Source of the DNA: Ceratodon purpureus | Lineage: Eukaryota; Streptophyta; Bryopsida; Pseudoditrichales; Ditrichaceae | NCBI GenBank assembly: GCA_014871385.1 | Contig: CM026426.1 | Span: 71,051,377 to 71,115,376, forward strand | Length of the DNA: 64,000 nt | Direction of reading: 5' to 3' | Part shown: positions 33,697 to 46,495 of the stretch, one piece after another | Position numbering within the stretch: the stretch's first letter is position 1 | Layout: the number at the start of each line of letters is the position of its first letter | Notes under the pieces: model-generated | The model's database searches: none | What the model saw: only the letters and a program-made list of their open reading frames with translations | What the model was told of the DNA's origin: nothing | Translations under genes and position numbers: made by a program

Positions 33697-35398
33697 TACC
33701 AAGAAAATCCTCTAAAATCCACAAGGTTTTCACAATTTAAGTAAATTCTTTTATCAACCATGCATTCACTTTACAAATAATGGAACGAAATAAATTTAAA
33801 AAAAAAAAACAAACGCAAAATCCCCAAATCCAACACCCCGCCTCGGACCTACATTCGTTGACAAACGTAGGGTAGCCGGTTTTTTAATTTTGAAAAAAAA
33901 CAAAAAATACCAAGAAAATCCTCTAACATCGACAAAGTTTTCACAATTTAATTAAATTCTATAATCAACCATGCATTCACTTTACAAATAATGGAACCAA
34001 ATAAATAAAAATAAAAAAAAACAAAAGCAAAATCCCCAAATCCAACACCCCGCCTCGGACCTACATTCGTTGATAAACGTAGGGTAGCCGGTTTTTTAAT
34101 TTTCAAAAAAAACAAAAAATACCAAGAAAATCCTATGAAATCGACAAAGTTTTCACAATTTAATTAAATTCTTTTATCAACCATGCATTCACTTTACAAA
34201 TAATGGAACCAAATAAATCAAAAAAAAAAAAACAAAAGCAAAATCCCCAAATCCAACACCCTGCCTTGGACCTACATTCGTTGACAAACGTAGTGTAGCC
34301 GGTTTTATAATTTTCAAAAAAAACAAAAAATACCAAGAAAATCCTCTAACATCCACAAAGTTTTCACAATTTAATTAAATTGTTTTATCAACCATGCATT
34401 CACATTAGAAAAAATGGAACCAATATAATCAAAAAACAAAAAAACAAAAGCAAAATCCCCAAATCCAACACCCCGCCTCGGACCTACATTTGTTGACGAA
34501 CGTAGAGTAGCCGGTTCTTTAATTTTGAAAAAAAACAAAAAATACCAAGAAAATCCTCTAACATCCATAAAGTTTTCACAATTTAATTAAATTCTTTTAT
34601 CAACCATGCATTCCCATTACAAATAATGGAACCAAATAAATCAAAAAAAAAAAAAAAACAAAAGCAAAATCCCCAAATCCAACACCCCGCCTCGGACCTA
34701 CATTCGTTGACAAACGTAGGGTAGCCGGTTTTTTAATTTTCAAAAAAAACAAAAATTACCAAGCAAATCCTCTAACATCCACAAAGTTTTCACAATTTAA
34801 TTAAATTCTTTAATCAACCATGCATTCACTTTACAAAAAATGGGCTTAAAAAAATTAAAAAACAAAAACAAAAGCAAAATCCCCAAATCCAACACCCCGC
34901 CTCGGACCTACATTCGTTGACGAACGTAGGGTAGCCGGTTTTTTAATTTTCAAAAAAAAACAAAAAATACCAAGAAAATCCTCTAACATCGACAAAGTTT
35001 TCACAATTTAATTAAATTCTATAATCAACCATGCATTCCCATTACAAATAATGGAACCAAATAAATCAAAGAAAAAAAAGAAAAGCAAAATCCCCAAATC
35101 CAACACCCCGCCTCGGACCTACATTCGTTGACGAACGTAGAGTAGCCGGTTTTTTAATTTTCAATAAAAACAAAAAATACCAAGAAAATCCTCTGAAATC
35201 CACAAAGTTTTCACAATTTAATTAAATTCTTTTATCAACCATGCATTCATTTTACAATATATGGGACCAAAAAAATAAAAAAACAAGAACAAAAGCAAAA
35301 TTCCCAAATCCAACACCCCGCTTTGGACCTACATTCGTTGACGAACGTAGGGTAGCCGGTTTTTTAATTTTCAAAAAAAACAAAAAATACCAAGAAAA
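33697..35398. repeat. Tandem satellite of about 211 bp, eight units, with a conserved hairpin
   Basis: Hairpins start at 33,848, 34,060, 34,271, 34,483, 34,697, 34,907, 35,118 and 35,328, spaced 210-214 bases. Each unit has an A-run, then CCCCAAATCCAACACCCCGC, then the hairpin arms CCTACATTCG and CGAACGTAGG around a four-base loop (9 of 10 pairs in the best units), then GGTAGCCGG and a T/A-rich stretch with CAACCATGCATTC. Units differ mainly in A-run length. The array sits directly 5' of gene 1 and ends abruptly at 35,398 against the third GAGCGG-type repeat. Short chance ORFs within it are not genes. Confidence 0.9.
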
Positions 35399-35400
35399 TG

Positions 35401-35600
35401 AGTGAAGCTATTTTGCGAGCGTAGAGCGGTGAGCTGTTAGCGGTGAGCGGTAACTTCAGAGATTTTTTGATGAAAATGAAACTTTAAGCAGTAAGTTTAA
35501 GGTACATTTGGACCAACCGTCATTAATGAAAAAAAGTCTTCTTATCTTAGTAAATTTTAGGAGCTATGACCGTGGACAAGTACGGGCTTTGATACTGAAA
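35401..35600. repeat. GAGCGG-rich dispersed repeat, diverged copy 3
   Basis: GCGAGCGTAGAGCGGTGAGC...GCGGTGAGCGG and, further on, GACCGTGGACAAGTACG..GCTTTGATACTG parallel the layout of the copies at 8126 and 12,070. It starts exactly where the 211-bp satellite ends. Confidence 0.4.
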
Positions 35601-35989
35601 AGAATAAAAATATATCAGTGAAAAAAGTGGTAAATGTGGTAAATTTAAAGTGATAAAAAATAGACTTTTAAATGATATTTATTGTATCACTGAGGTGATG
35701 TATAAGTGTATTAGTTATATGATACAAATTTGTGTTTCGGTGAATGAGAATTACTATTACAGGAAATTGAGAGTTATTGTATCAGTAATTAAAAAACGTA
35801 CTGAGTCAAGTTAAAAACAAACAGCTTCAATATATTGATAATTATAAGTACTCCAAAAGGGTCAAGCAATTTTGGAATACTGAAATACATGTGATGAGTC
35901 AAATATCTTGTAGTGGCCCTTTTAGTCTCACTACATCATGATTATAACAAACCCTCCATCTATATGTCCCTCTGAAGAAATAGAAAACT
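35601..35989. other. AT-rich interval, nothing recognised
   Basis: This is the 3' flank of the MULE gene. I see no ORF or repeat I can support. Confidence 0.4.
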
Positions 35990-38900
35990 CTACGACTCAA
36001 GATACTTCAGTAAACCACCTTGTAAATCTCGCTTCACTTCGTTGAAGCTAAAACTTGCAGCATGAATGAACGTGTCTGATTTCGAGTCCAAACCACATAC
36101 TACAGTAAACAAAAAGTAGAGATGTTTACAGTTTGCCCACTGACCCCGTTTTCCAATAGCTTTAGTAGCCATCTCTTTGAAGTTAGGACAACTGCATGCC
36201 GGCAGCTGCGAAATGGTCAAGAAATACTGTTGTACCTTTGGGGACGTGCCGGAATCCAATGAGACAATGCATCCTAAGCCAGGGGCTGGAAGCATGCACA
36301 ACTTGCGCACTGTGCCCTTCAATGATAGGGCCGAGGCACAGTTATTGGCGTGCTTTGTTGACGGAGCGCTCTTGTTGTGCCGAATCAACTTCCCTGAACG
36401 CTGGGTGGGATATTCATCTGGAAATGTAGGAGTCGTATAGCTTGCTAGGTCCACAGGCAACGGGTGGTCCTGAAAAAGTCTTGTAGGGGCCATCTCCTTC
36501 CGCTGGGGCAGTCTAAAGCCTGCGTTTTCCAAAGAGAGGATCTCTTTACAAGTTAAGTTGGTCCCCAACTTAACTGGCCATATCTCTAGAACGGTCGGCA
36601 CTGACAAAACCCACTTTCTCTTTGTGCCCTTCACGCATCTCTCAATATCGTCGTTGCAGAAGAAGAAGTCCATGGGGTCGTTCCTATTCTTCCGATAGTT
36701 CTTCATGACGCCCGTGTAGATAGGTGCAACTGTGCTCTTCCCGTCTTGTACAATCCGAGCAACGCACTTCTTCTTGGTGATTGCTTGCAGAGCAAAGCAA
36801 GCCTTTGCGGAAGTCTTAGGCACACGTGCAATGTGCCAATGAGCAGGGTTGCATGCTGTCTCCTCAACTGCGGTGACGTGGTAGCTATTGAGGTGCTGCG
36901 GAGCATCATGCGTTGGAAGTTGCGGTTGCTCATCATCTGTAGTAGATGGAGAGTCAGGAGTTGTCAAAGGAGGTGGAGAGTCGTTGATTCGCGCTGATCT
37001 GGTTTGGACCCGTGGTCGGGATATACTGATCTTGTCTGGCCTGTGAGATTCACGTTCGTCCCCAAAAGCAATATTCGGTTTCCGCTTCAGAGAAATACAC
37101 ACCTCCTCCCCTTCTAGATGTGGAGTCCGGGTGCACCACTCGTCACCGCCAGGCATTTTCAAGATGGCCTCATGAAGCGGTTTGGAAATTCCATTCTTTG
37201 CTGCTGATCTCTGAGCACTCCTCAGCTTCAATTCTTCCTTCGACGGTCCTGTACCAGGGTTTGCTCCCTTAAGGAATTGATAATATGCTGAGCACTGCAT
37301 GAAAGCGCGGACGAAGTCATCGACTGCTGCCACATAGAGGTCGCTACCTCTATCGCCAGATTGCTGCTTCCACTTGTTATGTATGGTTTCTGCAAGGTTA
37401 CAGGACGGCATTTCCGCTAGTTCGTCTTCATTGAGACCCTACAAAGGACGTAACATGTTCATATTAGAATAATGGAGGAATTACAGTGGTTAAACTATAT
37501 AGAATGCAAGCGAGAGGAAAAGTAGACTGAATTCCAATTTACCAATTCCATAAATCCACCCCACTAGCGGTAGCGAAAATGCTAGAAGGCCAGCCACTGA
37601 TCCAGTCGAGGAAGCGCTTGTTCAGTTGCTACACCAGATGACATCCACCAAGCTCGAATCGCTAGATATTTTGCCTCGGCCTCCGCCATGGATTTTGCAT
37701 TCCTGTATTGTTGGCAAAGTCTTCGATGCTGAGATTGCAGGTCCTGACGGATATCGGCCTTGATATGTTTCTCCGAGGATTGCGTCCAATGGAAAAAACA
37801 CGTTCTCTCTTTGTCCTTCATCGGTACAGATGCATCTCCACTTCCATATATTATTCGAACAACATTCCAGTTGGCTTGGGCACCGTCGGCCATGAAGCCT
37901 TTGAAATTGACATTGTCCACTCCATCGTCAGCCATGAGGGCATTGAGATTCTTCCATACAACTGACTGGGCCGCGGTGTCTTCAGACTGCATGTCGCATG
38001 TTGCAATTGTCATGACTCGGCAATATGTCAAATCGTACATATGGCAAGCCATTGTTGACCATGGCCTGACACGCCTCACATGGTCGAACATAATCCAACA
38101 GTTTTCTAGGTCACCACCAATTTGCATTCGTTTCACCAGGTTGACTCCGCTTCCCGGTCCAACTTCAGACATCTTGAAGATATAGACCTTGTCTGAATCC
38201 GCCCCTTGCCCTGGAAACTTATTCTGTTGCACAAACTTCCAATTGCTTGCACCGCGTAACTTGGTAATACTGTCCATGACTCCATAGCGACGATGGGTTT
38301 TAAACGTGGTGACTACGTTACGGATGTTGGGGGAAGTCAGGTGCTTACATCTATCAAAAATACCATGCAGCTCGTCCAGTTGCAAGATCTTTCGAGGCTG
38401 TCCTTCTTGAGCAAGCAGGAGTGGTCCCAACACTTCCTTTGCAGTTTCAAGCACAATAGCGGAGCGAGTGGCGGATGGAGTGTTTTCGACTTGTTCCTCA
38501 ATCAAGTTGTCTGTCAGTTCGATGAAGTCCCGATGTTCACCGGACTTGACCGGATGGTCATGAGATCCGAGGTGCACACAAGCCCTCGTCATGTGAGGTG
38601 TCGCAGTAACATAATAAATCTTGGCAGGGCACACAACAACACAAGTGGGAGGGATGTTACAAGATTTGCAAACCACCGTCGAACCAGTGGGAGGTTTCGA
38701 CCCTACCAGAAACACCTTGTTGGATAGTCCTTCCCACTCTGTCTCATTGACAGTGGAAGTCCTCTCGTCTCGCTGAAGATATTCACAGTTACTATTGCTG
38801 CAACGTAGGTGGCCCAAGCATGACGATGTACGAAATAGAAGATTTAGATCATTCTGAATGTTAGATGTGATTGTACGAGACCAAGCATGTCTATCGTACC

Positions 38901-39759
38901 TTCTATCCATTCCACGAAGATGCTTGGCCTTTGTGTTGTGGCCATGGTCACCTAATGGTGGAAATTCAAAGATAGCATCCCCATCATAACGAGGGGGAAG
39001 GTAATCCACCTGCTGGAGCTTTATGGCCTCAAAGTTTATGCGAGACAAGATATTTTTGGACCGTTTACGAGCTTTAAGACGCATCAACGAAAGGATGATA
39101 CTCACAACTTGACTTGCGTCAACTGCGGACTGACTAGGAGACGGAGATGGATCAACAAGAGGAGGAGTTTCCTTGCAATGTTCTTGTGGAACCTGCTCAA
39201 GTTGTACTTCACTCTTTGATCGATGAACTTCAACCTCACTCTCGGAATCATCACTCAACTCATAAATTGTTTCTAGACCGGGCTCAATCTTTACCCTAGA
39301 CAGCACAGGTCTCTCAATGCTTACAGTGGACGACTCCTTAGGAGTTAGAATTTCTGTGGAGGCATCTAGCACAGACTCTGTAACTCCGTACACACGATAC
39401 TTTCCAGGCTTCAGCAACCAGAATGTACCCACATCATTCTCTTGTCTTGTTAGACCTAAAGCATGGGAAAGTAGACCGGTTTGATCATCAAAAACTTCTT
39501 CTTCAACGAAGATTGTGTTCTCACAAAAGAGAAAACGAAGACTCAATGTAGTATTGGTAACAGTAGCATGACCATCTTCTGCTAATGGAAACAACACCGG
39601 CACTGAATGGAAATCAGAACGAACAAAGGCCATTGCTGAGAAACCCACTAGGCACTTGTGCAGGACAGAGTTTGAATCACGAAAGGGACTTCTTTGAGAT
39701 TTTGAAGAATATATATACACTCTTAACTTAATAGGTAAAGAGATGAAAGTAAATTTCAC
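35990..39759 (-). pseudogene. MULE-type transposase with SWIM zinc finger, two nonsense codons
   Basis: Exon 1 (39759-about 37555) holds an N-terminal region with CRSN-like cysteines (LRCSNSNCEYL, VVCKSCNIPPTCVVVC). The MULE core follows, with FKGFMADGAQANWNVV (a catalytic Asp region) and RTCFFHWTQSSEKHI (the Cys/His/Trp block after it). Exon 2 (about 37441-35990) starts LNEDELAEMPSCNLAETIHNKW and ends with a SWIM finger (CSCPNF ... ANCKHLYF). Between them two TAG codons (37,582-37,584 and about 37,564) interrupt a block that otherwise reads through to a donor EL|GTAAATT. They look like TGG and CAG codons changed by C-to-T type mutation. Likely initiation is at the internal ATG near 39,633. 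I see no terminal inverted repeats, but MULE ends can be long and diverged. Confidence 0.75.
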
Positions 39760-42700
39760 GAAAGCAAAAGTAATTAACTGATCACATACAACACGTGTCT
39801 TGCAGATATTTGTGAGATTTCTTTGAATTTAGCCGGAATTAACAAAGGATTGCATGAAATTTTGAAAATAACATTTGAATAAGAATGACATTGAGTCGTT
39901 ATATTGTATAACATTATTTTGGTATGAGGTTGACGGCGTCATGGTTCATGATAGATGGTATTTAAAAGATAACAAAATAAGTATATATAACGAGATAATT
40001 CATAATGTCATAAAAAGAAGGTGAGGGGACAGATGATAGAAACAAAGTAACTGCGCGTACCTATAATCAAGATTGTCTAGTACGACACTATTTTTAAATA
40101 CCAGAATAGAAGATTTCTATTCAAAAGGAATAAAATGCCGGCGGGATAGATTTGTATGAATCTCATATTTAATGTAGAAGAAGAGAGGATCCGATTTAGC
40201 TGTCATCGGCGAATATGACACTAACTAGAATTAAGTCTATTCTAGCAAACATCTGTCAATCATCTCTAATTAGAGGCTACAGTAGTGAATGTTATTTAGT
40301 AAAGGCGACAGTGCTTGGCGGCTTCTTCTCCATCTTCTTTGTGATTGTCTTCATCATGTGCTTTACTAGGTTCATTGTCTGGTGGCCTCTGACGTTTTCG
40401 AGGCAGTGGAGCAGTAGTACACAGTGATACACAGCCAGGCGTCTTGAGTCTGACTCCTCTAGGTTTAGGATGGCCTCTGAGTAAAGCGCTCGTGTACGTC
40501 CCCGGCTTGATGAGCACTTACAAGAACGTGCTCAAAAGGGCCTTCAAACTGATCAATAGAAATCGGCTCAACTGGCAGAACTACGTCCACTGTACTAGTG
40601 CCTTTAACACCTGTCATACTCGAGACGTAATAGGTACTGACCAAATATACTTACAACGGAATCGAATGGGCTCCATACTTATACTATCAACTAACAGCTT
40701 CAAATATCAGGGTCCCTTAAAAAGTAGTGACCCTACATGATAAAGGAGTATCTGTAAGCGTCGACTTTAGGCTTTTAAGAGGTCCAAGAGCATAATTATT
40801 CTCTTAATTTTATTTAGTGCACACGATGTGAGAGCCATTTATAACACGCAGTCTAGTAATAAAATCCGCATTTATCAACAACTAAAATTATGAACAAATG
40901 AAGAGGTCATAGATTTGTCCCTTGTGATTGTTTGAAGCACATAAGTAGTGGTCCTAATGGCTTATAGAGCATAGAGATGATCACTCGGTCCGCTGCGAGA
41001 GCTCAGACTGAATTGAGCAGGACCATAGAGAAACAGAAGCGTATTGACAGAAAGTAGAGGTTAGGACTTAGAGAGGACATTGAAACCCCGTACAACTTGC
41101 GTTCTACAATGGGGAAGAGGGGTGGGAATTCCAGCAGAGGGGCAGCGGTACAACCTAAGCGCGGCACATGATCGAATGGACGGGACGATGTTTCACCACG
41201 GAACCTATTAACATGTTACGAAGACGGAACTCCCATGAAGATGCCCGTCGCTAAGGTATGATCATTCATGATGTCTAACACTTTCACTATAGAGAGAACC
41301 TGTCTGATTTTTATCGTGTATCATTATAGAGAGATTGTGTCACCGATATTGCGTCTAGTAGTGTAGCTTTAATCGTGAGTCACAATCATTACCTTAGGGA
41401 TGTGAGTGTCTCCTTTCACTAGACAAACATCATTTGACAGTATTCGGTGTGCATAAGAAATTGTAGTGGCTAACCTAGACTAAGGTTTCAGTATTTTTAT
41501 TATGACTTTAAATCGACAGTCGAGTTATGTAGAGTAATGTAGAGTAGCGTCATAGTACATGTTTTATTCTTTGTTGAATATATGTCGTTGTCATGAAAGT
41601 TTTTGGATTTACTGATGGGATGCACGTTCAGAGTAGACGGATTAATGACTAAGTAAATCGTGATCGTGTCTAATGCCATGCTTACTACTTTAATTTCTGT
41701 AAGAGCACAAGCAGATGAATGTTCCGCAATTATTACATAATGTAGATCCCATTTTCTCATCATTGACATCTGAGCCAGAATTGCTATTCTAAGTAGGTCG
41801 TCTTTCCCTTGTCTTGCAGCGTGGTCGAGGGTCGACAGTCTGTGAATCAGGTGATTCATCGAAGTCACTAGGCAACGAAGAGAACGTAAGGCCGGTTATA
41901 CTAGGAAGGGGTAACATCATGTACTCGAAATGTGGTTTGCTGTACAACATGTATGCTTTATCATTGTCCGACTTTTGAATGAGACCAGCCTCCTTCCTCG
42001 CATATTGATTTTGGTGGGGATTACTTGCCGACTCGAGATCGACAAAGAGCTGAAGTAGGGATGGAGGGTAACTCAACGGCCGTGTCTTTGGGTACTCAAG
42101 CGTATGTAAGTATTCCTCAACTTCGCTCCTTCCGTTCAGATTTGAAAGTACTAGTACTGGGTTGCGTTCTTTTCCGCAACAGTTTAGGGTTGGTGGTCCT
42201 CGAAATCATTGTATGAGCGGATTTATGGGTACCTAGGTTTATCCAGGTTTGCGGGCTGAATTTTCGTTTGCGGGTTTTATTTGCTGCTTGCGGCTTGAGG
42301 GAGACTCAATCCAGGCTTGGGAGACCCTAGCTGCCAAACGAGAGAAAGGAGTTATGTAGGTTTTCATCGGAGAGTACAATCAGGGGTTATGAGATCACTT
42401 CTAGTTTTCTAGAACGAATGATTGATTTTAGTGCTGAAAGTGATTCATGTCAATGGTCAAGTGTTTTTGGGCTTACTTGGGTTCCATGTTGTTCGTAGAA
42501 ATCATGTTTGTTATCCTCGATGTGATTAGATGTAGACTGGTTCTAGGGTAATTTTAAATTAAAGTGGAGTGTGATGAGAAGGTTTAAGAGGTAGACCTTC
42601 ACTCTTTAATTTATACCATTTGAATTTCATGAGCAGAAACTACCGTTTGAACCCATTTAATCAAGTTCATTTTGTTTCCTCATTCAAGTGTAGTGTAGGA

Positions 42701-42766
42701 ACACCATATTCATTAAATTGGGACAAAATGCTGTTTATGGGACTAAAATCCCTAGTTTCTAGGATG
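39760..42766. other. Gene-poor stretch with decayed exons
   Basis: Three relics stand out. (a) Minus strand 40,616-40,525: MTGVKGTSTVDVVLPVEP and on to a GTAAGT donor. (b) Plus strand 40,977-41,257: MITRSAARAQTELSRTIEKQ, then two in-frame stops, ending before a GTATGA donor. (c) Minus strand 42,076-41,690: a frame with one stop near 41,798 and a Cys pair CNNCGTFICLC. None is recognised. The remainder is AT-rich and without visible repeats. Confidence 0.35.
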
Positions 42767-42895
42767 TCCCTTACTATGAGCTAAATCTATTTTCAAGTCA
42801 ACAATGAGCTAAATAATCCCTAACATTGAACTAAATAATTCCTAACATTGAACTAACTTGTCCATATTGATAGCATTGAGCTAATTTAGTTGGTG
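42767..42895. repeat. Degenerate half-palindromes, start of the palindrome domain
   Basis: ATGAGCTAAA or TTGAACTAA half-sites recur at 42,775, 42,803, 42,824, 42,846 and about 42,875. This is the first place in the window where the palindrome family appears. Confidence 0.5.
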
Positions 42896-43265
42896 TAATC
42901 ATTACTGTGTAGTCTTCAAAACTTTAGGGTAAAGACAAATTCGCGTTTGTTTGTGTTAAACTTTCAACGAACATACCCAAGTCATGAAAAATACAATGCA
43001 TAGAAGAGATCAAAATTCCATATTCAAATTGACGTCATCGATCAGCTCACTGTGAGCTAAAAGGACTTCGGATACAATTTACACCATTGTAAACAAGGTA
43101 GAACAAACCAGTGGACAGCCAGCTTAAATAAAAGCTAAACATTCCAACCAGAACTATTAAAATAATAAATATATCGAAATGATACAATACAATATCAGTT
43201 CGTTTATTGGAAATGGAATAATAAATGAGCAAAGACATGGTATAATTGAGTTCGCTACTAGAAAT

Positions 43266-45917
43266 CTATGCTAAAGATTTCTTCTCTCTCTTCGCTTTCA
43301 GGTCCTCCAAGGCCTTCATGATGTCGCTTCTTCGCGAAACGGTCGTAGGGTATGATTCAGCAAAAACTGAAGTCTTTGTTTGTAGCCGAAGAATAGGATG
43401 AGCTAAGGAATCTCTCATTTGTCGCTTAAGTGTTGCGAGATCCGGACCTGTAGAAGAACAAGAACGGGTAGGCTGGAATCTAGATAATCTCGGGGGTTTC
43501 GGAGCAATAGTTGGCACTGTTGATATTCCCAAGCGTGAAACATCAAGTTCTCCTAAGTTGGGCTCACGATTAGGCATGGTTCTAGAAATGCTTCTTCCTA
43601 CTGACCTAGTCTCTAGAATTTGCTCACTGTGAACAAAAGGCTTACTGGCTATTTCCACCCTGGGAAGTACAATTTTAGGTGGAAGAACCTCGTACAATTG
43701 TCTCTGAGGGATCATAGACTTCTGAGGTGCGGGAGAAGTAGAACGTTCCCGCCTAGGTTTAAACCTTCCAACCGATTTCAAAGGGGAAGGTGACGACACT
43801 GTGATGCGACCACCTCCACTGCTAGGAGGACTGTTTACAACGTCTTGCTCCACATCTCCCCTTGAAAAATCTATAGCTGCAGAAGCAGCGTCTGTGGCAG
43901 AAAACAACAAGAAGGGCTTCGAATATTGTTGTACTCCGAGAGCCTCCCCTTCAGATATAGAGCATGTACCAACCAACTGCCGACTTGAATTATTCGACGT
44001 AAGGCCGAAAGAATCACCAAACCTGCAATCAGACCCACCAGAAATAGAGTGCAGTGGCTGAACCTGAAGAACAATTACACATCGGTGAGACAGGCCAATT
44101 AGTATTAAGACAAATTGCAAACCTCACAAAATCCATTAATAACCCGAAGAGAAAAACATTAACATTTACATAAACATTTACAAAAGCATTTACAAGTCTG
44201 TCCATAGTTTAGCTCACTGTGAGCCACCGTCTTCTCAATCATTGTTCAATTTTGCCGAGGATTGCTAACCCCGCAAACATTATACACAGTACCCACGTTC
44301 CTTGTAGAAACGGCCATTCCCTCTAAAATATGGTTGAATAGTGGATCATCGTCGGACATTGGGGGGACTCCTATTCTGTTCGACTCGACATAATTTCGAA
44401 GATCTCCATTAGCAACCACCTTGACCAAGTTGGACAACCATGGAGCCAAAACTGACATAAGGTAGTCATCTTTTTCATCCTTTTCAATCCAGGACTTTAG
44501 GAAAACAGCATTGCCAGTCTCATTACAGATGCTTTTCTCCGGACTATCATCAATTAGAATCGTGTTGTCCTCGTTGTAGATACTACTCTCTCCAAAAAGG
44601 GCTGAAGAGAACGTTTTCAAAAATATAGGCTTATCTCCATCAGGGTATTTCAAGTAGGTACGGCGAGAAGTTTGAATTCGTTCGCAATCTTCCTGACTAA
44701 GAACAAGCGAAGGTATGGGCAGCCCAGTGAAAAGATATTTGACAACATCCACCGCAGTCGAATTCTTCATTGAACTCCAGACCAAGATATTTGCGAATTC
44801 GTTCACAAATGATATGAAATCTGAGAAGCCGGGCCGAACATACACTGCCTTCGGTCCAACAATAGTGGCGAACTTCGGACTAAGAACAGAAAGGTTTACG
44901 TGGTTTGTCACTGAGTCCTTCAACCCAAGACGCCTCTCGACGCATTTACATAGTATACCATTAATGTCCAAAACAATGTTCAGCCACTTCTTGGAAGTTA
45001 CACCCTTAAGACCTCGTGGAAACTGTGTAGAAGCTTCAGCCTGGAAAATCAATAAAACAAAACAAATGGCGTTACCTGTTGAAATGCAGATGGACGAAAA
45101 GGCGAGGAGAATTTGAACTTTTGATTTTGACAATTGGAACGCAATTCCACGTCGCTAACCACAGATTTAACAGCAACCGGGCGGTGAACATGGTCAGTTC
45201 CATTAAGCTGACCATCCATTGAAGCACACCAATTTAAACAAGTCAAATTCTGCAGATACTCAAATTCTTCTGCTACTCTATAAAATTAACATCTTAACTT
45301 CGCTCAGTGTGAGCTAAAAAAAATGCCATGATAGATTCTTTTATAATATTGAATATCAAAATTTTATAAAATGTGTATTGTCACACTTACATATATGTAA
45401 ATACAGTCACTTATCATTCGGCTAAGACCTCTACTTTAGAATTAAACAGTGGAGAAGTAATACTCAGAGCTTTAAGTTGATATATATCTCAGAGGTGCAT
45501 ACCTCGGGACAATCATCACTTTGCTGACTCTCCAGGTGAATCCTCTGAGCGTCTGGGAGAGAGAGACTTGCCCTTGGAGACTCCTCATAGTCCACCAACT
45601 CTTCATCAACCGGATCGACAAGTGCTTCGGGTTCCACCAAACAGTCTAAGGGCCCTGAAGTCTCTTTTGGTGTAGGGTTGGCCGACAGGTTACCCCCTCC
45701 CTCCAGGTCCACCGTGGGGCTCGTTGCAGGTGTGACTGGGTTAACGGAGAATCCATCACCGCCACTACCAATGTCATCATCGTCATTTTTCGGGCCTGAT
45801 GGAATTGGAGTCATCGGTTTGCAAGGGCTCGTAATAACAGCGTCCGGAATCTCCTCTTCGACCACAACGGCATTCTCCACCGTAGTATCCGCAGTGGCCA
45901 AAGCATCACAACCTGGA
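43266..45917 (-). CDS. FCP1/NIF-like HAD phosphatase-family protein, degenerate nucleophile motif
   Basis: Exons: 45917-45503 (preceded by an acceptor, so the 5' end is further up), about 45275-45077, 45040-44270, 44063-43266. The last join (VCG to VQPLHS) is phase 0. The 45040-44270 exon is the FCP1-homology domain: WLNIVLDINGILCKC in place of the DxDGT motif, YVRPGFSDFISF, ILVWSSMKN, and NTILIDDSPEKSICN. The first catalytic Asp is kept, but the second is Asn, so acid-base catalysis is doubtful; the later Asp pair is intact. The first exon is acidic and Pro-rich; the last is Ser/Pro/Arg-rich and ends in a basic helix. FCP1-like enzymes remove phosphate from Ser in proteins such as the Pol II CTD; the substrate here is unknown. 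Introns contain the palindromes at 44,208 and 45,298. Confidence 0.7.
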
Positions 45918-46495
45918 TAATTAGAAACACAAATGTCAGCTACTTCTATAGGATTTTGCTCAGTGTGAGCTAAATCTTTTTATACAGGCCTAGAAGATAA
46001 CCCAATGCAATTCATAGTGCGTTCAGTCGTTGAGCACGTTGATATTTCTTTATCGCTACAATCTGTTATAAAATTCTAATAAGTTGATATAAATTGCTAA
46101 CATTTTTGATGACATTTAGAACTAATATACGTAGTTCAAATATTTGGTCGATTTGTACGACTGTGAAAACTTAGAAGATCCCGCACACTGCTTCAGAATG
46201 GGACAAAATTGGAGCTACTGCCTTCTACCTATTGCAACTGGATCTTACATCTAAGTACTGTAATCAAAGGCATACATTACTAAAACCTTTGATGGTGAAA
46301 CCAGTAATGTGATTAAATGGATATCTCCGGTAATATGAAAAAGATAAAAATCTAAATATCTTGTAGCGTTTAGAAACAACTATCATACCGAAACCATAAC
46401 AATTAGACTGAGACGATTCGAGAACCACACAACCAGGTTTATCATTCTCGATCATACCATACAATCCATGCTTTCTAGATTATATTCATTACTCT
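45918..46495. other. Interval between the FCP1-like gene and gene 2
   Basis: It contains one palindrome copy (45,954-45,974) and AT-rich sequence. It must hold the 5' end of the FCP1-like gene and the 3' UTR of gene 2. I could not place a start codon. Confidence 0.4.

Noticed and set aside
34371-34568. Small ORF inside the satellite
   Set aside because: It is a chance frame through one repeat unit and is interrupted in the other units.
33697-35398. Hairpin satellite as a CRISPR array or as tRNA genes
   Set aside because: Whole 211-bp units are repeated, including the A-runs, and the stem-loop has no cloverleaf or promoter boxes.
43041-43061. Resemblance of GTGAGC...GCTCAC to bacterial CRP or lac operator half-sites
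   Set aside because: The likeness is limited to a few bases and the context is a plant nuclear genome, so no such regulator is expected.
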